Source of the DNA: Actinomycetospora sp. NBRC 106375 | GTDB taxonomy: Bacteria; Actinomycetota; Actinomycetes; Mycobacteriales; Pseudonocardiaceae | DNA length: 64,000 bases | NCBI RefSeq assembly: GCF_030269665.1 | Contig: NZ_BSTS01000005.1 | Span: 186,001-250,000 of the forward strand | Direction: 5' to 3' | Shown: positions 22,765-31,933 of the stretch, one piece after another | Position numbering within the stretch: position 1 is the first letter of the stretch | Layout: the number at the start of each line of letters is the position of its first letter | Position numbers and translations under genes: made by a program | Notes under the pieces: generated by a model | The model's input: only the letters and a program-made list of their open reading frames with translations | The model's database searches: none | What the model was told of the DNA's origin: nothing

Positions 22765-23532
22765 TCAGACCGCCCCGTGCTCGCGCCAGAGCGTGAGCAG
22801 CTCGCCCGCCCCGAGGACGTCGACACCGGCGTCCTCGGGGCGTTCGCGGCTCGTGAGCACGGTCAGCAGGGCGCGGGCCGGGCCCCGGACCGCGACGTCG
22901 CTCTTGCGGTGCGCGTGCTCCACGACCGGACCGTCGGCGCCGAGCGTCACGACCCACTCGCCCACACCCTCGGGCAGCCCCTCGTCGGTCGCGTGCAGGT
23001 GCAGCGTGGCGCCCTCCGCGCGCAGGCCCGTCCGGTACTTCGCGCCCATGGCCACCATGGACAGGTGCTCGTCGACCGCGTCGGCGGCGATCACCGGGTC
23101 CACGTCGGCGAGCACCGGCAGGCGCGCGGCGAGCTCGGCGTCGGCGCGGTGCACCAGCGTCTCGTGGCACTGCCGGCGCGCCCAGAACGACACCGGCACC
23201 ATCCGGCCGAACCCGCCGACCTCGGTGTCCTCGCCGGCGTCGCGGATGGCCTGCGTGAGCCCTACGGCGCCCTCGCGGAGCCAGAGCGAGACCTCGCCCT
23301 CGTGGTCGGGCAGCGGCGGGGACGTGGGGCCGCGGCGCTTGAGCTTCTTGCCCGGGTTGCCGACGGTCGCCGCGCACCAGCGATGGACCCCGCCGAGGTG
23401 GTCGGCGAGGTCGTGCACGGTCCACTCCGGGCACGACGGCACCAGGGTGTCGTGGTCGACGGCACGCGTGGCGTCCGCGAACGCCGTGGTGTGGGCGGTG
23501 ATCTCGTCGAGGAAGCGGGGCACCGTCGGCAT
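22765..23532 (-). CDS. Maleylpyruvate isomerase-family mycothiol-dependent enzyme
   Basis: A 255-residue protein of the DinB/MDMPI fold. The N-terminal domain has CPEWTVHDLADHLGGVHRW with metal-ligand His residues and CHETLVHRADAE with the conserved Glu/His ligands; a C-terminal SCP2-like domain follows (about 165-250). Family members use mycothiol, the actinobacterial thiol, as cofactor in isomerisation or detoxification. The ATG at 23532 is preceded by GAGG at a suitable distance. Its stop codon shares TGATCA with the stop of the convergent frameshifted gene. The substrate is unknown. Confidence 0.88.
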   Translation of the reverse strand: MPTVPRFLDEITAHTTAFADATRAVDHDTLVPSCPEWTVHDLADHLGGVHRWCAATVGNPGKKLKRRGPTSPPLPDHEGEVSLWLREGAVGLTQAIRDAGEDTEVGGFGRMVPVSFWARRQCHETLVHRADAELAARLPVLADVDPVIAADAVDEHLSMVAMGAKYRTGLRAEGATLHLHATDEGLPEGVGEWVVTLGADGPVVEHAHRKSDVAVRGPARALLTVLTSRERPEDAGVDVLGAGELLTLWREHGAV

Positions 23533-23555
23533 GCGGCCATCCTCGCGCCCATGGT

Positions 23556-23601
23556 CACGTGAGCGAAATTCACGGCTGTAGCCGGGAATTCCGCTCACGT
23601 G
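23556..23601. terminator. GTGAGC-type hairpin, copy A2
   Basis: Arms CACGTGAGCGAAATTC and GAATTCCGCTCACGTG (16 bp, one mismatch) enclose a further CGGC/GCCG stem. The TGA stop of nirD (23597-23595) is in the right arm, so it probably ends the nitrate operon. It sits upstream of the mycothiol-enzyme gene. Confidence 0.8.
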
Positions 23602-23921
23602 TGGCGGAGGCGCACCACCAGTTCGCCGTCCTCCTCGGCGGCGCTGTAGGCCGCGACGTCGTCGGTCCCGGTCGCGCAGGAGCCGTCGACCAGCGAGAAC
23701 TGGTGGTTGTGCAGGGGGCACATCACGACCTCACCGTCCACGAGCCCGTCGGCGAGCGGGCCGCCGCGGTGGGGACAGATCGCCCGCAGCGCGTGCAGTC
23801 CGCCCGAGCGCGGGCGGAACACCGCGACCGGCTCGTCGCCGACGAGGAACGCGCGCCCCTCGCCCACGGGGATCTGGTCGACCGGCCCCAGGCGGCCCTC
23901 GACCACGTCGACGCTGCTCAT
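23595..23921 (-). CDS. nirD: Nitrite reductase small subunit (Rieske protein)
   Basis: A 108-residue Rieske-fold protein. The [2Fe-2S] ligands appear as Cys49-x-His51 (CPHRGGPL) and Cys68-x-x-His71 (CPLHNHQF), the spacing of a true Rieske centre. It partners NirB in the NAD(P)H-dependent reduction of nitrite to ammonium in the cytoplasm. Its ATG overlaps the TGA of nirB (ATGA), so translation is coupled. It is the last gene of the nitrate/nitrite operon; the stop lies inside hairpin A2. Confidence 0.93.
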   Translation of the reverse strand: MSSVDVVEGRLGPVDQIPVGEGRAFLVGDEPVAVFRPRSGGLHALRAICPHRGGPLADGLVDGEVVMCPLHNHQFSLVDGSCATGTDDVAAYSAAEEDGELVVRLRHT

Positions 23922-26452
23922 CGCACGGGCACCTGGGGCAGCGGGACGAGCGGCAGCGCGTCGTGGAACTGGCCGGGCGTCCGCTCGGTCTGGTCGCTCG
24001 CCCACGGATCGACGTACGCGTCGACCGCCTCCTGCATGCGGGCGTCCAGGTCGGCGGCGATCCCCTCGCTGTCGTCCACGATCACGGCCTGCAGGTACTC
24101 CAGGCCCATGCGGGGCACGAAGTCGTAGGTGCGCTCGAGCCAGTTCGCGTTCTCCCGGTAGTACTGCAGGAACCGTCCGGTGATCCGCAGGGCCTCCTCG
24201 TGGGAGTCGACGGTGGCCAGGATGTCGCCCTTCCGGATCGTCGCCCCCGCGGCGCCGCCGACGTAGATCTGCCAGGACCCGCCCTCCACAGCGACCAGAC
24301 CGACATCCTTCACCATCGACTCCGCGCAGTTCCGCGGGCAGCCGGAGACGGCGAGCTTCATCTTCGCCGGGCCCTCGATGCCCTTGTAGGTCTCCTCGAT
24401 GTCGATCCCGAGCTGCGTCGAGTCCCCGAGCCCGAACCGGCAGAAGTCGGTGCCTACGCAGGTCTTCACGGTGCGGAAGCTCTTGCCGTAGGCCCAGCCG
24501 GAGGGCATGTCGAGGTCCGCCCACACCTCCTGGAGCTTCTCCTTGGGCACCCCGAGCAGGTCGATGCGCTGCCCGCCGGTCAGCTTGACCATGGGGATCT
24601 CGTGCTTCTCGGCGACGTCGGCGATGCGCCGCAGCTGGTCGGGCGACGTCACCCCGCCCGACATCCGGGGGACCACCGAGAACGTGCCGTCGCGCTGGAT
24701 GTTGGCGTGCACGCGGTCGTTGATGAACCGGCCGTCGCGCTCGTCGACGAACTCGTGCGGCCACATCATCCGCAGCAGCGCGGTCAGGCCCATCTTCGAC
24801 CCGACGTGGTCCCTGCCCTCCGGGGCCAGGGCCTCGAACACCGCCGACACGCTCGTCAGGCCCCGGCTGCGGATCTCCCGCATCAGCGTCGGCTTGTCCA
24901 TCGGGATGCCCGGCACGTAGTAGGAGTCCGCGGGGTCCTCACGCCCCGCGCCGCCGAGCGCGGCCTCGACGACCTCTTTCACCAGGCCCTTGCACGACCC
25001 GCAGCCCTTGCCGGCGCGGGTGGCGGCCATGCACGCGGACACCGACTCGGCGCCGTCCTCGACGCACCCGACGAGGTCGCCCTTGGAGACGCCGTTGCAG
25101 TTGCAGATCTGGGTGTCGTCGGGGAGGTCCGCGGCCGCCGCGCCGTCGTCCGCGCTGCCGAGGTCGAAGAGCAGCTTCACGCGCTCCTCGGGCAGCGCCG
25201 AGCGGCTGTCGAACGCCTGGGTCAGCGCCGCGACCTTGCTGACGTCGCCCACGAGCGTCGCGCCGATCAGCGTGCCGTCGCGGATGACGACGGTCTGGTA
25301 GACGCCGCGTCCGGTCTCGGAGAACTGCACGAACTCGTCGGACGACCGCTCAGGGATCTTCACGCCCATCTGCGCCACGTCGACGCCCGCGACCTTGAGC
25401 TTCGTGGCCAGCCGCGAGCCGTGGTAGCGCGCGTCGGGGTTCGTCCCGGTGACCACGTCGGCGAGCACGGCGGCCTGCTCCCACAGCGGGCCGACGACCC
25501 CGTAGACCTCGCCGCGGTGCTGGGCGCACTCGCCGACCACGTAGATGTCGTCGTCGTCGACCGAGCGCATCGTGTCGTCGACGACGATCGCGCGCTGGGT
25601 CTCCAGCCCGGACACCATCGCCAGCCCGATGTTGGGCCGGATCCCGGCGGTGACGACGACCATGTCGCAGGCGAGGTCCGAGCCGTCGGTGAACCGGACC
25701 CCGGCGACGCGGCCGTCCTCGACGAGGATCTCCGACGTCTTCACCCCGAGGTGCATGTGCATGCCCATGTCCTGCAGCTTCGAGCGCAGCACCTTCGACG
25801 CCTCGGCCTCGAGCTGCTGGTTCATCAGCACCTCGGTGGGGTGCACGACGTGCACGGCGACACCGTGCGCCTGCAGTCCGGCGGCCGCCTCGAGCCCGAG
25901 CAGCCCGCCGCCGATGACGACCGCCGTCCGGTGCTCGCGCACGTGCTCGAGCATCCCCGTCGCGTCGTCGAGCGACCGGAAGCCGAAGACCCCCGGGGTC
26001 AGCCGCGTCGTGGAGGCCCACATGCCCTCCATCGGCGGGAAGAACGAGCGGCTGCCGGTGGCGAGCACGAGCGTGTCGTACGGCGTCACCGACCCGTCGT
26101 CGCCGTACACGACCTTGGACGGCCGGTCGATCCGCACGATCCGCACGCCGGCGTGCAGCGTGATCCCGTTCTCGTCGTACCAGTCGAGCGGGTTGAGGTA
26201 GATCTCGTCGTCGGCATCTTCGTTGTCCACGGCCTCGCCCGCGGCGTTCGCCAGGACCTCCGAGAGCAGGATGCGGTTGTAGTTGCCGTAGGGCTCCTCG
26301 CCGAAGACGGTGATCGCGAACGTGTCGCCGCCGCCGCGGGCGAGGATCTCCTCCAGCGCCCGGGCGCCGGACATGCCGTTGCCGACGACGACGAGGCGCG
26401 AGCGGGCCGGGGCGGACGGCGGGGTGTCGGGGCGTTCGGCGGTCTGCGTCAC
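23918..26452 (-). CDS. nirB: Nitrite reductase [NAD(P)H] large subunit
   Basis: An 844-residue multi-domain enzyme that reduces nitrite to ammonium using NAD(P)H. In order: FAD/NAD(P)H pyridine-nucleotide reductase domain (LVVVGNGMSGARALEEI, VVIGGGLLGLEAAAGL, DIYVVGECAQHRG), a BFD-like [2Fe-2S] domain (ICNCNGVSKGDL and GKGCGSCKGLV), and the ferredoxin half-domain plus sirohaem/[4Fe-4S] domain with CVGTDFCRFG and SGCPRNCAES carrying the four cluster cysteines. All are intact. It starts three bases after the small unknown gene and overlaps nirD. It is expected to be induced with the nitrate reductase gene under nitrogen limitation. Confidence 0.97.
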   Translation of the reverse strand: MTQTAERPDTPPSAPARSRLVVVGNGMSGARALEEILARGGGDTFAITVFGEEPYGNYNRILLSEVLANAAGEAVDNEDADDEIYLNPLDWYDENGITLHAGVRIVRIDRPSKVVYGDDGSVTPYDTLVLATGSRSFFPPMEGMWASTTRLTPGVFGFRSLDDATGMLEHVREHRTAVVIGGGLLGLEAAAGLQAHGVAVHVVHPTEVLMNQQLEAEASKVLRSKLQDMGMHMHLGVKTSEILVEDGRVAGVRFTDGSDLACDMVVVTAGIRPNIGLAMVSGLETQRAIVVDDTMRSVDDDDIYVVGECAQHRGEVYGVVGPLWEQAAVLADVVTGTNPDARYHGSRLATKLKVAGVDVAQMGVKIPERSSDEFVQFSETGRGVYQTVVIRDGTLIGATLVGDVSKVAALTQAFDSRSALPEERVKLLFDLGSADDGAAAADLPDDTQICNCNGVSKGDLVGCVEDGAESVSACMAATRAGKGCGSCKGLVKEVVEAALGGAGREDPADSYYVPGIPMDKPTLMREIRSRGLTSVSAVFEALAPEGRDHVGSKMGLTALLRMMWPHEFVDERDGRFINDRVHANIQRDGTFSVVPRMSGGVTSPDQLRRIADVAEKHEIPMVKLTGGQRIDLLGVPKEKLQEVWADLDMPSGWAYGKSFRTVKTCVGTDFCRFGLGDSTQLGIDIEETYKGIEGPAKMKLAVSGCPRNCAESMVKDVGLVAVEGGSWQIYVGGAAGATIRKGDILATVDSHEEALRITGRFLQYYRENANWLERTYDFVPRMGLEYLQAVIVDDSEGIAADLDARMQEAVDAYVDPWASDQTERTPGQFHDALPLVPLPQVPVR

Positions 26453-26454
26453 CC

Positions 26455-26802
26455 CTAGACCTCCACCAGGCCGCAGTCGACGACGAGCGTGCCGGCGGCG
26501 CCGGCGGGCGCGGTGTAGTGCACCTCGACGGTGGTGCCGGCGAGCAGGTCCTCGACGACGCGCAGCGAGACGTGCATGTCGCCCTTGGCCCCGACCGGCA
26601 GCCAGCGGGCCGGCGCGCCGTCGAACACCAGCACGACGGTCGCCAGCTCGTCGGAGGAGTTGCCGGCGCGGACGTAGAGGACCTGGCCGGTGACGCCCTC
26701 CGGGACGGTGTAGGTCAGCGACGGGTGCAGGGGCGCCGGCTTGTCCAGGCCCTGCCCCTCGAACGCGAACGCGCCCTGCAGGAAGCGCGGGGTGGTCATC
26801 AT
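26455..26802 (-). CDS. Small unknown protein of the nitrate assimilation operon
   Basis: A 115-residue, probably all-beta soluble protein (SLTYTVPEGVTGQVLYVRAG, DELATVVLVFDGAPARWLPV, TTVEVHYTAPAGAAGTLVVD). I do not recognise the family. It is placed tightly between the nitrate reductase gene (45 bases) and nirB (two bases), so it is surely co-expressed and may assist assembly or electron transfer. One Cys lies near the C terminus. Two ATG codons stand in tandem; the first is used here. A short AGGAG/CTCCT stem (26807-26820) covers its ribosome site. Confidence 0.75.
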   Translation of the reverse strand: MMTTPRFLQGAFAFEGQGLDKPAPLHPSLTYTVPEGVTGQVLYVRAGNSSDELATVVLVFDGAPARWLPVGAKGDMHVSLRVVEDLLAGTTVEVHYTAPAGAAGTLVVDCGLVEV

Positions 26803-26847
26803 GCGGAGGAGTCCTCTCCTGGGGCGAGCGGAGCGACGGGGATCGAC

Positions 26848-28983
26848 TCAGCGATCGGTGCTGGTGGGGACGGCCGTGAGCTCGACCGCGCAGACCTTGA
26901 ACTCCGGCATCCGCGACGCCGGGTCCAGGGCGGGGTTGGTGAGGTCGTTGATCGTCTGCTCGCCGGCCCAGTGGAACGGCGCGAAGACGGTGTCCGGGCG
27001 GATCGTCGTGCTCAGGCGCACCCGCATCCGCGCGCTGCCCCGGCGGGTGCGCAGCAGCAGGTCGCCGCCGTCGGCGACGCCGAGGCGCGCGGCGAGATCG
27101 GGGTGGACCTCGACGGCGGGCTCCGGCTCGGCATCGAGGAGCGTCTTGGTCCGCCGGGTCTGCGTGCCGGACTGGTAGTGCGCGCGACTGCGACCGGTCG
27201 TCAGGCGGTACGGGTACTCGTCGTCGGGTGTCTCGGCGGCGTCGCGGTGGTGCACGACGTGGAAGCGGGCGCGCCCGTCCGGGGTCGGGAACCCGTCACG
27301 GAACAGGCGCGGGGTGCCCTCGTGGTCCTCCGTGGGGCACGGCCAGAACACCCCGCGTTCGGCCTCGATGCGCTCCCAGGTGATGCCGGCGTAGTCGGCC
27401 TTCCCGCCGGCGCTGGCGCGGCGCAGCTCGTCGAAGACCGTGCGGGGGTCGTCGTCGAAGAGCTCGCCGCGACCGAGGCGGTCGGCGAGGTCGGCGAGCA
27501 CGGCCAGGTCGCTGCGCGCGCCCTCGGGGGCGTCGGTGGCGCGGCGGCGGCGCAGCACGCGGCCCTCGACGTTGGTCATCGTGCCGTCCTCCTCGGCCCA
27601 CTGGGTGGTGGGCAGGACGACGTCGGCGAGCTCGGCGGTCTCGGACAGGAAGATGTCGGAGACCGCGAGGAAGTCCAGGGACCGGAGGCGCTCGCGGACG
27701 TGGGCGGCGCGCGGCGCGGACACGGCGACGTTGGACGCCATGATCATCAGGGCGCGCACGCCGCCGTCGGTCCCGAGGCGGTCGAGCATCTCGTACGCCG
27801 AGACCCCGGGCTGCGGGAGCTCGTCGGGATCGACGCCCCAGACGCCGGCGACGTGCTCGCGGGCGGCGGGGTCGGCGAGCATCCGGTAGCCGGGGAGCTG
27901 ATCGGCCTTCTGCCCGTGCTCGCGGCCGCCCTGCCCGTTGCCCTGGCCGGTCATCGTCGCCCAGCCGGAGTTCGGGCGGCCGGGCAGACCGAGGGCGAGC
28001 GCGAGGTTGATCCAGGCCAGCGCGGTGTCCGAGCCCTTGGCGTGCTGCTCGGCGCCGCGGCCGGACAGGATCATCGTGGCGCGCGACTCGGCGAGCATCC
28101 GCACCGCGCGCTCCATCACGCGCACCGGCACTCCGGTGATGCGCTCGACCCGGTCGGGCCAGTACTGCCGCAGCGCCCGCTTGACCGCCGGCCAGCCGGT
28201 GGTGCGCTCGGCGATGTAGGCGGTGTCGACGAGGCGGTGCTTCACCGCGAGATGCAGCAACCCGTTGGCGAGCGCGAGGTCGGTGCCCGGCACCGGCTGC
28301 AGGTGGACGTCGGACGCGGCCGCGGTGGCGGTGTAGCGGGGGTCGACGACGAGGTGCTGCGCGCCGCGCTCGCGGCCGGCGGCGAACCAGCGCATCGCCG
28401 GGGGCATGACGTCGGCGGGGTTGGAGCCGACGAGCAGCACAGTGTCGGCTCGGGCGATGTCGGCGAGCGGGAACGGCATCCCGCGGTCGACGCCGAACGC
28501 CTTGTTCGCCGCCGCGGCGGCGGAGGACATGCAGAAGCGGCCGTTGTAGTCGATCGAGGCGCTGCGCAGCGCGACGCGCACGAACTTGCCGGCCTGGTAG
28601 GCCTTCTCGTTGGTCATGCCCCCGCCGCCGAAGAGCCCGGCGGCGTCCCGGCCGAACCGCTCCTGGGCGACGGTGAGGCCGTCGGCGATCCGCTGCATCG
28701 CCTCGTCCCAGGTCGCCGCCCGGAACGGTTCGTTGCGTGCGTCCCGCACCAGGGGAGTCGTCAGGCGGTCGGGATGGGTGAGCAGCTCGGCGGCGGACAG
28801 GCCCTTCTCGCACAGCCCGCCGCGGTTGGTGGGGAACGGCGCGCCCGCCACCTCGAGCACCGGGCCCGCACCGTGCTCGCGCGGGGTCAGCGTCATCGCG
28901 CACTGGAGCGAGCAGTACGGGCAGTGGGTGCTGACGCCCTGCTCGGGCGCCGATCCGGAGATCGGCAGGTGGGGCCCGGCCAT
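26848..28983 (-). CDS. Assimilatory nitrate reductase (molybdopterin oxidoreductase)
   Basis: A 711-residue molybdopterin-guanine-dinucleotide enzyme (NasA/NasC/NarB group) reducing nitrate to nitrite. The N-terminal [4Fe-4S] cluster ligands are Cys21, Cys24, Cys28 (CPYCSLQC) and Cys58 (GLCEKG). Cys151 in NGRFCMSSA is the expected molybdenum ligand. Later blocks include LLVGSNPADVMPPAMRW, GQGNGQGGREHGQKADQLPG and the C-terminal cofactor-binding RLTTGRSRAHYQSGTQTRRT. No Tat signal, so it is cytoplasmic. No extra C-terminal [2Fe-2S] domain is seen, so a separate electron donor is needed. A GlnR-type site lies about 22 bases upstream. Confidence 0.94.
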   Translation of the reverse strand: MAGPHLPISGSAPEQGVSTHCPYCSLQCAMTLTPREHGAGPVLEVAGAPFPTNRGGLCEKGLSAAELLTHPDRLTTPLVRDARNEPFRAATWDEAMQRIADGLTVAQERFGRDAAGLFGGGGMTNEKAYQAGKFVRVALRSASIDYNGRFCMSSAAAAANKAFGVDRGMPFPLADIARADTVLLVGSNPADVMPPAMRWFAAGRERGAQHLVVDPRYTATAAASDVHLQPVPGTDLALANGLLHLAVKHRLVDTAYIAERTTGWPAVKRALRQYWPDRVERITGVPVRVMERAVRMLAESRATMILSGRGAEQHAKGSDTALAWINLALALGLPGRPNSGWATMTGQGNGQGGREHGQKADQLPGYRMLADPAAREHVAGVWGVDPDELPQPGVSAYEMLDRLGTDGGVRALMIMASNVAVSAPRAAHVRERLRSLDFLAVSDIFLSETAELADVVLPTTQWAEEDGTMTNVEGRVLRRRRATDAPEGARSDLAVLADLADRLGRGELFDDDPRTVFDELRRASAGGKADYAGITWERIEAERGVFWPCPTEDHEGTPRLFRDGFPTPDGRARFHVVHHRDAAETPDDEYPYRLTTGRSRAHYQSGTQTRRTKTLLDAEPEPAVEVHPDLAARLGVADGGDLLLRTRRGSARMRVRLSTTIRPDTVFAPFHWAGEQTINDLTNPALDPASRMPEFKVCAVELTAVPTSTDR

Positions 28984-29005
28984 GCCCCCACGTTGCGGGC
29001 GCGCC

Positions 29006-29021
29006 GTTTCCAGGCTGTTAC
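29006..29021 (-). promoter_or_regulatory. GlnR-type site upstream of the nitrate operon
   Basis: On the minus strand the sequence reads GTAAC-AGCCTG-GAAAC, an exact match to the GlnR half-box pair (gTnAC, six bases, GaAAc). It lies about 22 bases before the nitrate reductase ATG. GlnR is the actinobacterial nitrogen regulator known to control nitrate and nitrite reductase genes. A less clear GTGAC occurs further upstream. Confidence 0.6.
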
Positions 29022-29079
29022 GCGGGCGCTACGTCACGTCGCGGGTGGCGGGATCGACACCGCACCCGAGGACGGGCGG

Positions 29080-30129
29080 CTACACCTGGGCGAGCGACGC
29101 CTCGGCGCCCTGCGGGCTGGACAGGCCGAACTCCCGGGCGATCAGCTCGTAGGACCGGCGCCGCTCGGCGGCATCATGGATCGGCGTCACGATCATGATC
29201 TCGTCGGCGTCGGCCTCCCGGGCCCGCCGCTCGAGGTCGTCGCGGACCTCCGCGGGCGTGCCGGCGGTCATCTTCGGGGCCATCGCCTGCTCGACCTGCC
29301 GCTCGACCGGGCTCCAGTCGTGCGCGGTGGCCTCCTCGGGACTCGGCAGCGGCCCGGGGTTCCCGGTGCGCAGGCGCGCCATCGACAGGGCGTGGGCGCG
29401 GCCCATCGCGCGGGCGCGCTCCGCGTCCTCGCTGCACATCACGGCCGCGGCGAGGATCACGTGCGGGTCCTGGGCGCCGGCGGCGTCGCTGGGGCGGAAC
29501 TGCTGGCGGTAGATCCGGGTGGCCTCGGCCGGGTCGGCGCCCCCGAAGTGCCCGGCGTAGGCGAAGCCGGTGCCGAACGCCGCCGCGGCCTGCCCGCCGT
29601 AGTAGCTCGAGGCGAGGATCCACACCGGCGGCAGCGGGATGTCGTCGGGGATCGCGACGATGCCGGCGAACGGGTGGTCGGCGGGCAGGCCGTCGACGTA
29701 GCCGCGGAGCTCGGCGAACTGCTCGGGGAAGTCGTCCGCGGTCAGTGCCTCGCGGCTGCGGCGCAGCGCGATCGCCGTGCGCGGGTCGGTGCCCGGGGCG
29801 CGGCCGAGGCCCAGGTCGATGCGGTCGGGGTAGAGGCCCGCCAGCGCCCGGAACGTCTCGGCGACCTTCAGCGGCGAGTGGTTCGGCAGCATGATCCCGC
29901 CGGAGCCGACGCGCAGCGTGCTCGTGGCGCCCGCGACCGCGCCGATGAGGATCTCGGGGCTGGAGCTCGCGACGCTCGGGATGCCGTGGTGCTCGGCGAG
30001 CCACATCCGCCGGTACCCGGCGCGCTCGACGGTCTGCCCGAGCTCCACGGTCTCGCGCAGGGCCGCCGAGGTCGGCGTGCCGGAGGGCACCGGGGAGAGG
30101 TCGAGGACCGAGAGGTCGAGATCGCGCAT
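29080..30129 (-). CDS. Luciferase-like flavin-dependent monooxygenase (LLM class)
   Basis: A 349-residue TIM-barrel flavoprotein of the bacterial luciferase-like group. Visible blocks: [74 protein letters not shown] and the C-terminal [12 protein letters not shown]. These match the single-component FMN/F420-type subfamily often annotated MsnO8-like. The cofactor could be FMNH2 or F420 and cannot be decided here. It lies about 100 bases upstream of the nitrate operon on the same strand, but the GlnR site between them suggests separate control. Divergent from pntA. Confidence 0.9.
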   Translation of the reverse strand: MRDLDLSVLDLSPVPSGTPTSAALRETVELGQTVERAGYRRMWLAEHHGIPSVASSSPEILIGAVAGATSTLRVGSGGIMLPNHSPLKVAETFRALAGLYPDRIDLGLGRAPGTDPRTAIALRRSREALTADDFPEQFAELRGYVDGLPADHPFAGIVAIPDDIPLPPVWILASSYYGGQAAAAFGTGFAYAGHFGGADPAEATRIYRQQFRPSDAAGAQDPHVILAAAVMCSEDAERARAMGRAHALSMARLRTGNPGPLPSPEEATAHDWSPVERQVEQAMAPKMTAGTPAEVRDDLERRAREADADEIMIVTPIHDAAERRRSYELIAREFGLSSPQGAEASLAQV

Positions 30130-30252
30130 GTCCGGAGCAACGTTCCGTCGGCCGCGCGTGATTCCTGCGGGCGTGTCAGCGGTGGGCCACCGCAGACGGT
30201 CCGCGTCCGTGACGCCACACGCTCGCGCCGGACCTGACGCGGATCACACGCC

Positions 30253-30306
30253 GTCTCAGGGTGAGACAGCCCACTCCCGAGCGGACTCACCCGCCGGGAC
30301 TAAGGT
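30253..30306 (+). promoter_or_regulatory. Palindrome and likely -10 box upstream of pntA
   Basis: GTCTCA-GGG-TGAGAC (30253-30267) is a perfect 6-bp inverted repeat in the divergent region between the LLM monooxygenase gene and pntA. TAAGGT at 30301-30306 fits a TANNNT -10 element and would leave a leader of about 70 bases. No clear -35 is seen. Confidence 0.35.
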
Positions 30307-30382
30307 TCACTGCGACCGGTCAGCGGGCGAGCCCCGACCGGCGGACCCGGCGATGGCGCCGGTCGGGAGAGGGAGCACGACG

Positions 30383-31933
30383 GTGCGGATCGGCGTGCCC
30401 CGGGAGTCCGGGGACCACGAGACCCGCGTGGCGGCGACGCCGGCCACGGTGGTGGGTCTGACCAACCTGGGGGCGACGGTCGTCGTCGAGCCGGGCGCGG
30501 GGGAGCGGGCGAGCTTCACCGACACCGCGTACGCGGAGGCCGGGGCGGAGATCGGCGACCCGTGGTCGGCCGACGTGGTGCTCGCGCTGCGCACTCCCGA
30601 GACGGACAAGCTGGACCGGCTCGCCGCCGGGACGACGCTCATCGCGATGGTCGGCCCGGCCCGCAACCCGGACCTGCTCGCGGACCTCGCGCGCCGCGGC
30701 ATCACCGTGCTCGCGACGGACGCGGTCCCGCGCATCTCCCGGGCGCAGTCGCTCGACGTGCTCAGCTCGATGGCCAACATCGCCGGCTACCGCGCCGTCG
30801 TCGAGGCCGCGCACCGCTTCGGCCGCTTCTTCACCGGCCAGGTCACGGCGGCGGGCAAGGTGCCGCCGGCGACGGTCCTGGTGGCCGGCGCCGGTGTCGC
30901 CGGGCTGGCCGCGGTCGGCGCCGCCTCGAGCCTGGGCGCGGTCGTGCGCGCCACCGACCCGCGCCCCGAGGTCGCCGAGCAGGTCCGCTCCCTGGGCGGC
31001 GAGTTCCTCGCCGTCGAGGTCGAGCAGGAGGCGAGCACCGACGGGTACGCCCGCGCCACCTCCGAGGCCTACGACGCCCGGGCGGCGGAGATCTACTCCG
31101 AGCAGGCCGCCGACGTCGACGTCGTCATCACCACCGCACTGATCCCGGGCCGGCAGGCGCCGCGCCTGCTCACCGCGGCCGACGTCGCGAGCATGAAGCC
31201 GGGCAGCGTCGTCGTCGACATGGCCGCGGGCCAGGGCGGCAACGTCGAGGGCTCGGTCGCCGACGAGGTGGTCGTGACCGAGAGCGGCGTGACGATCGTC
31301 GGCGACACCGACCTCGCCGCGCGCCTGCCCACGCAGGCCTCGCAGCTCTACGGCACCAACCTCGTCAACCTCCTCAAGCTGCTGGTGCCCGAGAAGGACG
31401 GCACCCTCGTCCTCGATCTCGACGACGTCGTCATCCGCTCGGTCACGGTGACCCACCACGGCGACGTGCTCTGGCCGCCACCGCCGATCCCGGTGTCCGC
31501 GGCCCCGGCCGCACCGGTCGAGCCCGAGGCCGCGACGCCGGTCGCCGAGCCGAAGCGGCCCGCCTCGCCGGCCCGTCGCTACGCGGCGATCGCGGTCGCG
31601 TTCGCCGTGCTCTTCGTCGCCACCGCGTTCGCGCCGGCGGAGCTCGCGACCAACCTGACGGTGTTCGTGCTCGCCGTGGTGATCGGTTACTACGTCATCG
31701 GCAAGGTGCACCACGCCCTGCACACGCCCCTGATGTCGGTGACCAACGCGATCTCCGGCGTCGTGATCGTCGGCGCGCTGCTGCAGTTCGGGCAGCACGG
31801 CGTCGTGGTCTCGGTGCTCGCCGGCGTGGCCGTGCTGCTCGCGAGCATCAACATCGTTGGCGGCTTCGCCGTCACGCGACGGATGCTGGCCATGTTCACG
31901 AAGGGCCCCGCCCAGGAGAGGACGGCCCGGTGA
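30383..31933 (+). CDS. pntA: Proton-translocating NAD(P) transhydrogenase, alpha subunit
   Basis: A 516-residue full-length PntA. Domain I (1-380) binds NAD(H): [39 protein letters not shown], the Rossmann loop [22 protein letters not shown], and [20 protein letters not shown] Pro/Ala linker leads to four membrane segments (about 400-510) of domain II. With PntB it uses the proton gradient to drive hydride transfer from NADH to NADP, supplying NADPH. The GTG at 30383 is chosen because AGAGGGAG precedes it; an ATG at 30353 is less well placed. The stop overlaps the GTG of pntB (GTGA). Confidence 0.95.
   Translation: MRIGVPRESGDHETRVAATPATVVGLTNLGATVVVEPGAGERASFTDTAYAEAGAEIGDPWSADVVLALRTPETDKLDRLAAGTTLIAMVGPARNPDLLADLARRGITVLATDAVPRISRAQSLDVLSSMANIAGYRAVVEAAHRFGRFFTGQVTAAGKVPPATVLVAGAGVAGLAAVGAASSLGAVVRATDPRPEVAEQVRSLGGEFLAVEVEQEASTDGYARATSEAYDARAAEIYSEQAADVDVVITTALIPGRQAPRLLTAADVASMKPGSVVVDMAAGQGGNVEGSVADEVVVTESGVTIVGDTDLAARLPTQASQLYGTNLVNLLKLLVPEKDGTLVLDLDDVVIRSVTVTHHGDVLWPPPPIPVSAAPAAPVEPEAATPVAEPKRPASPARRYAAIAVAFAVLFVATAFAPAELATNLTVFVLAVVIGYYVIGKVHHALHTPLMSVTNAISGVVIVGALLQFGQHGVVVSVLAGVAVLLASINIVGGFAVTRRMLAMFTKGPAQERTAR

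Noticed and set aside
22762..22767. TGATCA holding both convergent stop codons, and the similar CTAG at 7790-7793
   Set aside because: Short symmetric stop overlaps arise easily by chance when genes converge; no hairpin accompanies them.
26518..30237. A 1239-codon open frame on the + strand
   Set aside because: It lies opposite the nitrate reductase, small-protein and LLM genes. Long antisense frames are expected in GC-rich DNA; the translation is Arg/Gly/Ala/His low-complexity without domains.
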